Shown here one piece after another: positions 1 to 11,824 of a stretch of 64,000 nucleotides of DNA. Numbering within the stretch: the first letter of the stretch is position 1; each line of letters begins with the position of its first letter. Source of the DNA: Linanthus parryae (taxonomy: Eukaryota > Streptophyta > Magnoliopsida > Ericales > Polemoniaceae). The DNA is taken from positions 121,408,088 to 121,472,087 of the forward strand of contig JALGPY010000002.1 of assembly GCA_023055425.1 (NCBI GenBank). The letters run 5' to 3'. Both the position numbers and the translations under genes were made by a program. The notes beneath the pieces are model-generated. The model was not told where the DNA came from, searched no databases, and saw only the letters and a program-made list of their open reading frames with translations.

Positions 1-17
1 AGGCACACCAGGACAGG

Positions 18-770
18 ATGTTATACTTGCCGGAGAAACATTTGGATGATTCTAATGATGTCACTTGCCTCATGCTTTGTTCCATGAACTCTGAGCTTCA
101 GAAGCAACATGAGAACATGGAGGCGTACGATATGATTGTACACTTGAGACAACTCTTCCAAGAGCAGGCAAGGTTTGAGAGGTATGAAGTATCTAAGGAA
201 CTGTTCAAGTGCAGTCTAGTAGAGGGAAACCCAGTCGGGCCTCATGTACTATGCATGATCGGGTACGTAGATAATCTCGAGAGGTTAGGCTTCCCATTCG
301 GCCAAGATTTGGTCACTGATCTCATCCTGCAATCGTTTCCGGATAGTTATAGCAAGTTCATCATGAACTATAACATGAATGAGATCAATAAAGCTCTGCC
401 AGACATGCTCAATATGTTGAGGACCGCTGAACAGATCATTAACAAGGGCAGAGGCAATGCCATAATGATGGTCAATAAGAGGAAGGGCAAGGGAGTTGCC
501 TCTAACTCCAAATCAAAGAGCAAGAAAGTTGCAAAATCCAAGGGAGCCTTAAAGCCTGCCGGAGGCGTGACTAAGCGTGATTGTCACTATTGTAGTCAGT
601 CGGGTCAGTGGAAGAGGAATTGCCCCACGTATCTGGAGGATAAAAGGCTTGGAATAGTGATTCCAACACCACCAAGTATTTTTGTTATAGATGTCAATTT
701 ATTTATCTCTTCATCTTGGTATTGGATACTGGATATGGATCTCACATTTTTCGAAATGTGCAGGATCTAA
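18..770 (+). pseudogene. gag: Copia gag and start of protease (element A), broken
   Basis: A 250-codon open stretch matches the gag of element B from roughly residue 57 onward, but it starts at an internal Met because the true start lies left of the window. The basic Lys-rich segment is followed by a zinc knuckle at about 582-623, in which the histidine of CX2CX4HX4C is replaced by glutamine (CHYCSQSGQWKRNC), so zinc binding is probably lost. The reading frame leaves the protease frame just before the catalytic Asp-Thr-Gly motif, at about 715-740. Gag would form the intracellular virus-like particle; this copy should not. Confidence 0.85.
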
Positions 771-2002
771 AGAGATGTAGAAGATTGGCTAAAGGGGAGA
801 TAGACTCTCGCGTAAGGAATGGAGCAAGACTTGCTGCATTAGACATAGGCGTTTATGAGTTATCTTTGTCTTCTGGACTTATTTAGAACTAGACAATTTC
901 TATTATGTGCCTGCTATGAGCAGAAACATTATTTATATTTCTTGTTTGGACGAGAAAGGTTTTACTATTTCAATAAAGGAAAAACTTTGCTCCATTTATT
1001 TTGATAGTATGCACTATTGTAGTGCGCATTTGTCTAATGAATTGTATATCCTTGAACTTTCGTCTATAACATAAATACCAAGAGGACTTAAACTAAAGAT
1101 TAAAATCCTACTTATCCATGACACTGTTGTTTAGGCCATATAAACGAGAAACACATCTCTAGACACCATAAGGATGTATTTCTAGACTCATTTGATTATG
1201 AATCATATGAGACATGTGAGTTTTTTTATTAGCACTCATACATATCGATGTGTGTGGGCCGTTTCCCACGCCAGCTAGAGGTGGTTATCTTTAATTCATT
1301 ACATTTACTGATGACTTCAGTAAATATGGATTTGTATACCTTATGAAGGCAAATTTGAATCCTTTGAACTGTTTAAAGAATTCAAGAATGATGTAGGGAA
1401 GCAACTTGGCAAGAGTATTAAGGCTCTATGATCGGATCGTGGAGCAGAATACTTGAGTCAAGTGTTTGACGACTATCTTAGAGAGTGTGGGATAGTGTCT
1501 CAACTCACTCCAACCGGAACGCCACAATGGAATGGCGTGTCCGAGAGGAGGAATCGCACCTTATTGGACATGGTGCAATCTATGATGTGTCAAAAAGATC
1601 TTCCGATATCGTTTTGGGGACATGCTCTATTGACTGCAGATTTTACCATTAACCGTGTTCCTCCAAATCATTCATGAAGAAACCATATGAGATATGGACT
1701 GGGAGGCGTCCCATAGTGTCGTTTATGAATATTTGGGGTTGCGATGTCTATGTAAAGTGGTTACAAACAGAAAAGCTCGGACCCAAGGAAGATAAGGGTA
1801 AGTTTGTGGGATATCCTAAGGAAAAAAAAAGATATTTTTTCTACAATCTAACCGAGAACAAAGCGTTTGATGCTAGGACTGGTTTGTTCATAGAAAGAGA
1901 GTTCGTCTCTAAAGGAGCTTGTGGAAGGTCTGTAGAACTTGAAGAATTCAAGAACCACAAAACACTAATTCTGCGATGGAGCATGAGCAGGAACCACAAA
2001 GT
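771..2002 (+). pseudogene. pol: Copia protease-integrase remnant (element A)
   Basis: Collinear remnants of protease and integrase lie in several frames. The segment 1,453-1,677 keeps the end of the integrase core, including the QWNGVSERRNRT motif with the third catalytic acidic residue. The segment 1,674-2,002 continues into the integrase C-terminal part. Deletions and stops at about 1,080-1,440 remove much of the zinc-binding and core region. The sequence is cut at 2,002 by element E, and the RT half resumes at 18,947. Confidence 0.85.
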
Positions 2003-3422
2003 TGTAGGGTTTTGATCATAGATATGCAGCGGAAAAAGATAATTTATCCATTCAATACCCTCCAAGGATCACGGGAAGAGAAGCATAACGATGGTAAAGG
2101 AAGAATCATGTTACACACCTTAGGGTATCTCCTGTGATGAATTGTAACGCGAATTGTGTCACGTCTCTATGGTTGATCCACGCCTAGAGTTGAGATATAG
2201 ATATTCCTTCTCCTTTGTGCTAGATTGGACCGGAGGAGGTTTCAATAAAGAATAAATCACACAACACAAGGCAACAAGGAGGTTTCGGCCTCCTTTGTTG
2301 GCCGACGGGTAGGGGCGGCGCAAGGGGGTCGGGTTCGGCCCTCTTATTCTTGCTCTCTTTCCTTTTGTTCTCTCCCACTCAAGCTATGAACAATATATTC
2401 ATAAGTATGGGAAGGAAGTAAGGAGCATCCTCCAACAAATCCTGGTTAACTACCTAAAGGCCCTATTCTAGTCCTACTAGAATCTGGTTTAGTCCCTTCC
2501 TTGCAAATTAGTCCTACTAAGTTTGCAAGGTGTTGCAAAGTGATCCTTGTAATTAATTAATCATATTAATTAAGTCCAAAATCTAGTTAAACTCTATCTA
2601 GCGTGTGACCCCATAGGTTCTATCTAGTTGGTAGCAACAAATTGCTAATATGGAGCGGTCTCTAGAAAGACATCCATTCTAGCCAACTAATAGAATAGTC
2701 ATCCGACAAACCTTTGTGCAAGTAATTGTCACATCCCTTTGTCTCCTTATCCGGATTGGACACGAGACATACAAGTAACACTCGTATATCCAATCCATAG
2801 TTTCTCGATCCTGGGATTAGCCTTATTCGTGCAAATAATATCAGTATCCTATATTGATTTATTTGAGTCTGGCCAGACATTCCATAAGCACTATCCCTCG
2901 AGTGGCCTCGGATATTTTCTCTCGTTATGTGGGAGGGACAAATTCTATCTACGTCTACTACGATTTCTAAGCTTCCTTCTTATTCTATCCGGTACACGCC
3001 TTTATAGCTACCCAGTTACGGTATAGCGTTTGACGCTACCAAAATCACAATAATCCACAACTAGACAATCTAGTGACTTCAAGTCTAAGGATGACAATAC
3101 CGTTTTCACCACGATAAGCGCTTGTGACTCCACATAACATGTATGTAGCCTTCTCGGAAATGGGTCAATCCAGTGCGCCATTACCCTTAATGCACACCTA
3201 TGTGTTGGATCATGATATCTCCATATCAATCCAACCCCATACTAGTCTATAGATGATTTTCCTATTAATCATTATATTGGACTAGGGATATTTAAGATAA
3301 ACAACACAATTGTAAATCTAAGGACTTCATTATATTAAATATCCAATAAATAATACAATGAATGTTCTAGCCAAAACAAGTTCATACTAAACTAGATTGC
3401 ATCTAGGGCATCTATTCCAACA
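2003..3422 (-). repeat. 3' LTR of element E
   Basis: About 1,420 bp, the reverse complement of the LTR type seen in B and D. It starts (plus strand) TGTAGGGTTTTGATC and ends CTATTCCAACA. It is followed at 3,423 by the complement of the purine tract AAGTGGGAGAC. Compared with E's other LTR, the TATA segment near 2,425-2,440 is altered (no CTATATAAG is visible). Confidence 0.92.
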
Positions 3423-3434
3423 GTCTCCCACTTG
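3423..3434 (-). other. Polypurine tract of element E
   Basis: The minus strand reads CAAGTGGGAGAC directly before the 3' LTR. The same tract precedes the 3' LTRs of B, C and D. It primes plus-strand DNA synthesis. Confidence 0.85.
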
Positions 3435-3436
3435 CA

Positions 3437-6400
3437 CTAGAGTCAATCTGATGCATCACGTATGTCAATGCTCCTAGTGTGCCCTTCATGCTTCCACTGA
3501 AAAAGCGGCTTTGTAAGTGGATCTGACAGATTCTCATCTGTAGGAATCTTGCATATCCGAACGTCTCCTCTATCGATAATATCTCGAATAAGATGAAACT
3601 TCCTGAGCACATGTTTGGATTTCTAGTGTGACCAGGGCTCCTTTGATTGCGCGATCACCCCAGTGTTGTCACAGTACAAATCTACCGGATCCGCAATGCT
3701 AGGAACCACACCAAGCTCAGAAACAAATTTTTTGATCCGAATAGCTTCCTTTGTTGCGCCATTTGCAGCAATGTACTCATCCTCTGTTGTAGAATCAGCC
3801 ACCGTCTCTTGGTTGGAACTCTTCTAGCTCACCGCTGCTCCATTCAGGCAAAACACATATCCCGATTGTGATCCAAAACCATATCTGTCGGTATGGAAGC
3901 TTGCATCCATGTAACCTCTTACACGCAACTCTTCCTCTCCCCCAAATATCAAGAAAGAATCCTTAGTTCTTCTCAAGTACTTTAGGATGTTCTTGACTGC
4001 AATCCGGTGTCTCTAACCTGAATTGGATTGGTATCTGCTTGTCATACTCAAGGCATATGACACATCTGGTCTAGTACACAACATGGTGTACATGATCAAT
4101 CATATGGCCGAGGCATAGGGAATTCTACTCATGTGTTCCTTCTCAATCTCATTGGAAGGACAACCACTCTTCGAAAGAGTGATTCCATGTGACATGGGCA
4201 AGAATCCCTTCTTGGAATCTTGCATGTTGAACCGTTTCAACACCTTGTCAATATATGTACTTTGACTTAGGCCTAGCAGTCTTTTAGATCTATCTCTATA
4301 GATCTTTATACCAAGTATATAGGCTGCTCCCCTAAGTCCTTCATTGAGAATCACTTTCCTAGCCAATATTTAACAGATTGTAGCATGGGAACATCGTTTC
4401 CAATGAGTAGTATGTCATCCACATACAATAACAGAAAAGCTACAGAGCTCCCACTAACCTTCTTGTAGACACAAGACTCATCTTCGTTTCTGATGAAGCC
4501 GAACTCTTTGACTACTTCATCAAAACGCCGGTTCCAATTCCTAGAAGCTTGCTTCAATCCAAAAATGGATCGTTGTAGCTTACAGACTTTTTTGTCTTGC
4601 TTTGGATCTTTAAAACCCTCCGGCTGTATCATATACACGTCCTCGAGGAGATTCCCATAGAGGAATGCTATTTTGACATCCATCTGCCAAATATCACAGT
4701 CATAGTATGCTGCAATGGCAAGTAGGATTCGGATGGATTTGGTCATAGCGACTGGTGAAAAAGTTTCATCATAGTCAATACCATGAATATGTCTGAATCA
4801 TGTAGCCACCAATCGGCCCTTATAGGTAATCACATCACCATCCACGTCGATCTTCTTCTTGAAGACCCACTTGCACCCTATGGGTGCAAGCACCAAAGTC
4901 CATACTTTGTTGGTATACATGGATTCCATCTCGGATCTCATGGCTTCAAGCCACTTCGGAGAGGCTGGCCCTTTCATGGCCTCCTCATAGGTAGTAGGCT
5001 CATCATCTATGAGCATTGTGTCACCAGAGTTTGTCACGAGAAGTACATACCTCTCGGGTTCCTAGCGCACTCTACTAGATCTACAAAGCTCTTGTGTTAC
5101 TTGAACAGGCTGTTCCACAACCTCTTGTGGTTCCTGTTCATGTTCCATAGTTGGTTCAGTGATTTGTGATTATTGAATTTCTTTAAGTTCTAAAGTCCTC
5201 CCACTTGCTTCTTTAGAGACAAACTCTCTTTCTAGAAACACGTCGGACCGAGCAACAAACACTTTGTTCTCGGTTGGATTGTAGAAGTAGTAACCCTTAG
5301 TTTCCTTAGGGTACCCCACAAATTTACACTTATCCGACTTTGGCCCTAGCTTGTCTGACTGTAAACGCTTTACATAGACATCGCAGCCCCAAATCTTCAT
5401 GAACGACATTATGGGACGCTTCCCACTTCACATTTCATGTGGTGTCTTCATGACTGATTTAGATGGAACACGGTTAATGGTGAAAGCTGCACTTAATAGA
5501 GCATAGCCCCAAAATGATAATGGAAGATCGGTTTGACACATCATAGATCGAACCATATCCAATAGTGTTCGATTCCTCCTCTCGGACACGCCATTCCATT
5601 GTGGCGTTATGGGTGGAGTGAGTTGGGACACTATCCCACACTCTCCAATATAGTCGTCAATTTCTTGGATCAAGTTTCTCCTCCACGATCCGATCGTAGA
5701 GCCTCGATACTTTTGCCAAGTTGCTTCTCTACTTCACTCTTGGATTCTTTGAACCTTTCGAAGGATTTGGACTTGGCCTTCATAAGGTATACAAATCCAT
5801 ATCTAATGAAATCATCAGTAAATGTGATGAAGTAGACGTAACCACCCCTGGTAGGTGTGGCAAATGGCCCACACACAGCAGTATGTATGAGCGCCAATTG
5901 CTCACTAGTCCTTTCTCTTTTCTTATTGAAAGGGGACTTTGTCATCCTTCCCAATAAACAAGCCTCATTTGTCTCATATGATTCAAAATCAAATGAGTCT
6001 AGAAATCCATCCTTATGAGTCTAGATACACGTTTCTTGTTTATGTGGCTTAAACGACAGTGTCATAAGTAAGCAGGATTTAAATCATTTATTTTCATCCT
6101 CTTAGTATTAATGTTGTAGACAGGATTGCTTAGATCAAGGACATATAGTCCATTAAATAATTGCGCACGACAATAGTGAATATTATTAAAATAAATTGAA
6201 CAACAATTGTCCTTTATTGAAATAATAAAACCTTCCTTGTCCAAACAAGAAATAGAAATAATGGTTCTGCTCATGGAAGGCACAAAATAACAATTATTTA
6301 ATTCTAAAACTAATCCTGAAGGCAGAGACAGCTCGCACACGCCCATGGCCAATGCAGCAACCTTTGCTCGATTCCCAACGCGCATGTCTATCTCCCCTTT

Positions 6401-7368
6401 AGCCAATCTTCTACTTTTCTTTAGATAATGCACATTTCGACAAATATGAGATCCACATCCAGTATCCAATACCCACGATGTAGAGATAGTTAAATTGACA
6501 TCTACAACAAAAATACCTGGTGGTGGTGGAATCACTATTCCAAGCCTCTTGTCCTCCAGATATTTTGGGCAATTCCTCCTCCGTGTCCAGGCTGACTCCA
6601 GTAGTGATATTCACCTTTAGTCACACCTTTGGCTATGCCACCAACAGGCTTAAGGACAGGATTCTTTGACTTGGAAACTGACTTGCCTTTTCCCTTGGAG
6701 GATGAAGCAAACCTTTTGCTCTTTCCTTTCTGAACCATCAAAATGGCCTGGCCCTTACCCTTGTTGATGCTTTGTTCAGCTGTCCTCAACATATTGAGTA
6801 AATCTGGCAGTGGTTTCACGATATCGTTCATGTTATAGTTCATGATGACCTGTCCATAACTCTCAGGCAACGATTACAACACGAGATCGGTGGCCAACTC
6901 TTGGCCGACCGGAAACCCTAGTCGTGCGAGATTCTCCAAGTACCCGATCATACAAAGTACGTGAGATCCCACAGGGTTTTCTTCAGCCAGATGACATTTG
7001 AACAATGCCTTAGAGACCTCATACCTCTCAACCCTTGCCTGCTCTTGGAAGAGCAGCTTCAAATGTTCGATCATATCGACAACATTCATGTTCTCGTGTT
7101 GCTTATGAAGCTCAGAGGTCATGGTGCATAGCATAAGGCAGGCCGCATCATTAGCGTCATCTCCACGCTTCTGATACGCCTTTAGGGCTGCAGGAGTATT
7201 TTTCTCTGGACCTACTGGAACTTGCTCCTCTATTGCGTACAGTTTCTTCTCTTACTTGAGAACGATTCTCAAGTTTCTGTACCAATCAAGGAAGTTGGTT
7301 CCAGAGAGCTTGTCCTTCTCAAGAACAGATCTTAGGGAATATTCTAAACTCGATGAGTTGTTTGCCAT
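3437..7368 (-). pseudogene. gag-pol: Copia gag-pol polyprotein, inactivated (element E)
   Basis: This is the full-length relic of the B-type polyprotein on the minus strand: gag (7,368 to about 6,540), protease (6,062-6,535, with the DTGCGSH motif kept), integrase (about 5,170-5,970), RT (about 4,100-5,040 with the YVDD box kept) and RNase H (3,437 to about 4,090). Codon 39 of gag is a TAA (7,252-7,254) where B has CAA. Other frame changes lie near 6,540, 5,670, 5,430 and 5,170, and in RNase H. The start was set by alignment with B's MANNSSS start. It is not expected to make a functional protein. Confidence 0.9.
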
Positions 7369-9005
7369 TTGTAATTCTACAATAGGAAAATACAAGTTTT
7401 AGTATTTATGAACTTTTGACTATATTCAATAATGGCTATTTTATCAAATATAGCTCCCACTATTTTTCTACGGATTAATAACCCTCAAGATATTAATGCG
7501 GAAAATATCCTTATATTCTCTAGTGGGCCAAGATCCATGTTTCATCTCCTTTTGAGCTTGCTTTGGCAAGTCACCCAAAATTTGACTACTTTAGGTAGGA
7601 AAAATTCCAATTGCATCCCATGCAACTCTTGGTTCAATTGGGAAAATAACTCCTTATATATCCATCCGTATGGATAACCCAATTGTTTACCTCTAGATTT
7701 TAATCACACTAATAGCCTAGTTGTGTCCAACCTCTTATTTAAACAATTGCACATTACTTGCTTGTGCCAACGTATTTCATCATTATGAACCAAGTCGCCT
7801 TGCTTTGGCATGCACGAGCTTGATAAATCATGATGACAATGAGTGTTTAAATAACGAGAAGGCAAAACACAATATTTAAATTTTGAGGGATTTTAAAATT
7901 CAGTTTTAATTTGTTTTGTTGATCTATATCAACTGATCTATCTATTTGAGTTTGGGCTCAAATCCAAATAATAGATCCGGGTTGTCTAATTATCATCTTA
8001 TCCTAATTGCATGCATCATCCATACATCAACCACAAAATAATAAGATAATAAAATAAACAACAACAAAATAAATAAAATGTGATATGGCTATGGCCTTTT
8101 CTAGACTAAGATATTCCCAAGCCAATGGGAATATCTATGAACCCTAAAAGCAAACACATCTCCATGCGTCTTCATCTTTTGGTCCATCCTTTATAGTCAT
8201 GTGGAATACTGCGTGCTCCATCTTTTGTGGCTTCTTTTGGCTTCGGGCTTCTTTTCTTCAATCTTGGCTATCAATCTATTCTATCTAGCACTAGCTAACA
8301 ACTATACTAAAATAAATCTCACAAGTTGAGAAAAAAATGGCTCGCAGGCCATATAACCCTAATTAATTATTACATTAAATTGATCAACTCGCAGGCCGTA
8401 AATCAAACCACAAATTTAAATAATCACACCAAACCACATCCTAAGGCCATATCCAACCACCATGCAATTTGCACATAAACAGTTAAAATCCAATTTTAAC
8501 ACGCTTGGTCAGATTTTAATTGATTTTAGGATTTCTAGGGTTAAAACTATCCGAGGGGCCCACCATACCATGGCTGAACCCCATTGGAGCCGCCTCAGGC
8601 CGAGCCTAGGCCGGTTGGCACAACCCGAGTGGTCAGCCGACCGCCTAGGCCTTCGGCCTAGGTGGCTTAGGCGGAAAGGAAGGAGGAGGGGCGGTCTTAG
8701 GGCCGAACCTCCTTAGTTGATTCCAAAACAACTCCTTCCTTGTTTCCCAAGTCCAAAAATTTTCCAATTTTAAAAATAGTTTCCAAATTGGTGCCCAAAC
8801 CCTAGATCTAAGATCCTAAAATTTCTCAAACTCACTAATTCATGCATCCAATGCAAAAACTAGTTCTTGTTTTGTTTGATTATTGAAAAATTGCCTCATA
8901 TGCTTGATTTGTCCATTTTACGCGATAAACAACAAATTTAAAGTGTAAAACTATCAAAACATAACACATAAACCAAGTCTATGTTCTACTGTAGGGTTTG
9001 TCCAC
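7369..9005 (-). other. 5' leader of element E
   Basis: An untranslated leader of about 1.6 kb matches the leader of B (11,812-13,497) in reverse orientation. It contains the conserved hairpin (8,482-8,500) and the paired GGCCTGCGAG repeats (as complement at 8,341-8,350 and 8,388-8,397). A GC-rich block lies at about 8,550-8,710. Short open frames inside it are not conserved as proteins between the copies. The primer-binding site is missing at its upstream end (see findings). Confidence 0.8.
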
Positions 9006-10382
9006 TGTAGGGTTTTGATCATGGATAGGCAGCGGAAAAAGATAATTTATCCATTCAATACCCTCCAAGGATCACAGGATGAGAAGCATAACGATGGTAA
9101 ATGAAAAATCATGTTACACACCTTAGGGTTTCTCCTGTGATGACTTGTAACGCGAATTCTGTCACGTCTCTACGGTTGATCCACGCCTAGAGTTGAGATC
9201 TAGATCTTCCTTCTACTTTGTGCTAGCTTGGACCGGAGGAAGAGGAAGAAGAAAACACACAACACAAGGAAACAAGGAGGTTTCGCCCTCCTTTGTTGGT
9301 CGACGGGTAGGGGGCGGCGCAAGGGGATCGTGTTCGGCCCTCTTGTTTCTTGCTCTCTCTACTTTTGTTCTCTCCCACTTAAGTTATGAACAATAGATTC
9401 ATAAGTATGGGAAGGAAGGAAGGGAAATCCCTTATATAGTCCAACAAATCCTTGTCAACTACCTAAAGGCCCTATTCTAGTCCTACTAGAATTCAGTTTA
9501 GTCTCTTCCTTGCAAATTAGTCCTACTAAGTTTGCAAGGTGTTGCAAGTGATCCTTCTAATTAATTAATCATATTAATTAATTCCCAAATCTAGTTAAAC
9601 TCTATCTAGCGTGTGACCCCATAGGTTCTATCTAGTTGGTGGCAACAAATTGCTAATATGGAGCGGTCTCTAGCAAGACATCCATTCTAGCCAACTAATA
9701 GAATAGTCATCCGACAAACCTTTGTGCAAGTAATTGTCACATCCCTTTGTCTCCATATCCGGATTGGACACGAGACATACAATTCACACTCGTATATCGA
9801 ATCCATAGTTTCTCAATCATGGGAATAGCCTGATTCGTGCAAATAACATTAATATCCTATATTGATTTATTTGATTCTGGCCTAACATTCCATAAGCACT
9901 ATCCCTCGAGTGGCCTCAGATATTTGCTCCCGTTATGTGGGAGAGACAATTTATATCTACGTCTACTAAGATTTATAAGCTTGCTTCTTATTGTATCCCG
10001 TACACGCCTTTATAGCTACCCAGTTACGGTGTAGCGTTTGACGCTACCAAATTCACAATAATCGACTAGACAATCTAGTGACTTCAAGTCTTAGGATGAC
10101 AATACCGCTGTCACCACGAGAAGCGCTTGTGACTCCACATACCATGTATGTAGACTTCTTGGAGATGGGTCAATCCAGTGCGCCATTACCCGTAATGCAC
10201 ACTTATGTGTTGGATCATGATATCTTCATATCAATCGAACCCCATACTAGTCAATAGATGATTTTCCTATTAATCATTATATTGGACTAGGGACATTTAA
10301 GATAAACAACACAATTGTAAATCTAAGGACTTCATTATATTAAATATCCAATAAATAATACAATGAATTTTCTAGCCAAAAC
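9006..10382 (-). repeat. 5' LTR of element E (main part, interrupted)
   Basis: This is the LTR of E next to the leader. It is cut 45 bp from its terminus by element B, and the remaining terminus is at 18,897-18,941. It carries a TATA box on the minus strand (9,431-9,440) and the palindrome at 10,031-10,047. Combined length is about 1,422 bp, matching the partner LTR at 2,003-3,422. Confidence 0.92.
9431..9440 (-). promoter_or_regulatory. TATA box of E 5' LTR
   Basis: The minus strand reads ACTATATAAG, equivalent to the CTATATAAAG found at the same place in the LTRs of A, B, C and D. It marks the probable U3 promoter. Confidence 0.7.
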
Positions 10383-10761
10383 TGTTGGAATAGATGCCCT
10401 AGAGGCAATCTAGTTTAGTATGAATTTGTAATTGGCTAGAAATTCATTTATTATTTATTGGATATTTAATATAATGAATTCCTTAGATTTACAATTGTGT
10501 TGTTTATCTTAAATATCCCTAGTCAAGTATAATGATTAAATGGGACAATCATCTATAGACTAGTATGGGGTTGGATTGATATGGAGATATCAAGATCCAA
10601 CACATAGGTGTGCATTACGGAATGTTGCACTGGATTGACCCATTACCGAGAAGGCTACATACACGTTATGTTGAGTCACAAGTGCTTCTCGGGTACAATG
10701 GTATTGTCATCCTTAGACTTGAAGTCACTAGATATTCTAGTTGTGGATCATTGTGATCTTG

Positions 10762-10778
10762 GTAGCGTTAAACGCTAC
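10762..10778. promoter_or_regulatory. Conserved LTR palindrome (B 5' LTR)
   Basis: GTAGCGT-TAA-ACGCTAC, a perfect 7-bp inverted repeat about 600 bp upstream of the TATA box. The same palindrome occurs in the LTRs of C, D and E, with only the centre varying (TAA or CAA). It is degraded in A. It could be a dimeric transcription-factor site or an RNA hairpin; no function is shown by the sequence alone. Confidence 0.5.
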
Positions 10779-11370
10779 ACCGTAACTGGGTAGTTATAAA
10801 GGCGTGTACTGGATACAATGAGAAGCAAGCTTAGAGATCGTAGTGAACGTAGAGAGGATTTGCCCCTCCCACATAACGGGAGCAAATATCCAAGGCCACT
10901 CGAGGATAGTGCTTATAGAATGTCTGGCCAGACTCAAATAAATCAATATATGGGATATTGATGTTATTTGCACGAATAAGGCTATTCCATGGATCGAGAA
11001 ACTAGGGATTGGATATACGAGTGTGACTTGTATGTCTCGTGTCCAATCAGGATATGGAGGCAAAGGGATGAGACAATTACTTGTACAAGGTTGTCTAGAT
11101 GACTATTCTATTAGTTGGCTAGAATGGATGTTTTGCTAGAAACCGCTCCATATTAGCAAATAGTTGCTACCAACTAGATAGAATCTATGGGGTCACACGC
11201 CATATAGAGTTGTACTAGATTTGGAATTAATTAATTGGATTAATTAATTAGAAGGATCACTTTGCAAACCCTTGCAAAGTTAGTAGGGACTAATTTGCAA
11301 GGAAGGGACTAAATTGAATTCTAGTAGGACTAGAATAAGTCCTTTAGGTAGTTAACAAGGAGTTGTTGGA

Positions 11371-11380
11371 CTATATAAAG
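11371..11380 (+). promoter_or_regulatory. TATA box of B 5' LTR
   Basis: CTATATAAAG in the context GTTGGACTATATAAAGGACC, conserved at the same place in related LTRs. It probably drives the genomic transcript, with the start roughly 30 bp downstream. Confidence 0.8.
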
Positions 11381-11812
11381 GACCCTCCTCCTTCCTTCCC
11401 TACACAACTTATGCTCTAGAGAGATCATAACAAGAGTAGGAGAGAACAAAGGAGAGAGAGAGCAAGCCACAAGAGGGACGCCGCCCCCTTGCCGCCGCCC
11501 CTTGTCCCCGACGCCACAAAGGGGCCGAACCCCCTTTTTGTGCTTCGTTTTGCGTGATTCCTTCACCCTCCTTTCATTCCGGGCTAGCACCAAGGAGATT
11601 GGAGATCTAGGATCAACTCTAGGCGTGGATCAACTATAGAGAACGTGACACTATTCGCGTTTGAAGTCATCAAGGAGAACCCAAAGGTGTGTTTATGATT
11701 TCTTACCTTCACTATCGTTATGCATCTAGACTTGTGATCCTTGGAGGGTTTTGCATGGTTGTTTGTTTGATTATGCTTCCGTTTGCGCGATCCATGAATC
11801 AAAACCCTACAG

Positions 11813-11824
11813 TGGTATCAGAGC
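11813..11824 (+). other. Primer-binding site of element B
   Basis: TGGTATCAGAGC starts two bases after the 5' LTR. It is complementary to the 3' end of plant initiator tRNA-Met, the usual primer for Copia minus-strand DNA synthesis. Confidence 0.93.

Larger units (their letters stand above)
1..2002 (+). mobile_element. Angela-type Copia retrotransposon A, left part (decayed)
   Basis: This is the left part of the oldest Copia copy in the left stack. It starts inside gag at the window edge and runs to the insertion point of element E in the integrase-RT linker. The match to element B is collinear, and the sequence resumes at 18,947 exactly where it stops here. The five bases at 1,998-2,002 (AAAGT) are repeated at 18,942-18,946, which fixes the join. 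Frameshifts and stops occur throughout. The 5' LTR lies outside the window. Confidence 0.93.
2003..10382 (-). mobile_element. Angela-type Copia retrotransposon E, minus strand (main part)
   Basis: This is an element with LTRs at 2,003-3,422 (3' LTR) and 9,006-10,382 plus 18,897-18,941 (5' LTR, split by element B). The LTRs begin TGTTGGAATAGATGCC and end ACCCTACA on the minus strand. The host repeat AAAGT flanks the whole insertion (1,998-2,002 and 18,942-18,946). The order on the minus strand is LTR, leader, gag, protease, integrase, RT, RNase H, purine tract, LTR. The coding region carries many stops and shifts, and the LTRs differ visibly more than those of B, so it is an older insertion than B. 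Confidence 0.93.
10383..11811 (+). repeat. 5' LTR of element B
   Basis: 1,429 bp, TG...CA termini, near-identical to 17,463-18,891. It contains the palindrome at 10,762-10,778, AT-rich TTAATTAATT repeats near 11,227-11,250, and a TATA box at 11,371. A purine-rich, then GC-rich stretch follows (11,440-11,540) and is probably the start of the transcript (R/U5). Confidence 0.97.

Noticed and set aside
11813..11824. TGGTATCAGAGC matches considered as tRNA genes
   Set aside because: Only the 12-18 nt primer-site complement is present, always just after an LTR; no cloverleaf.
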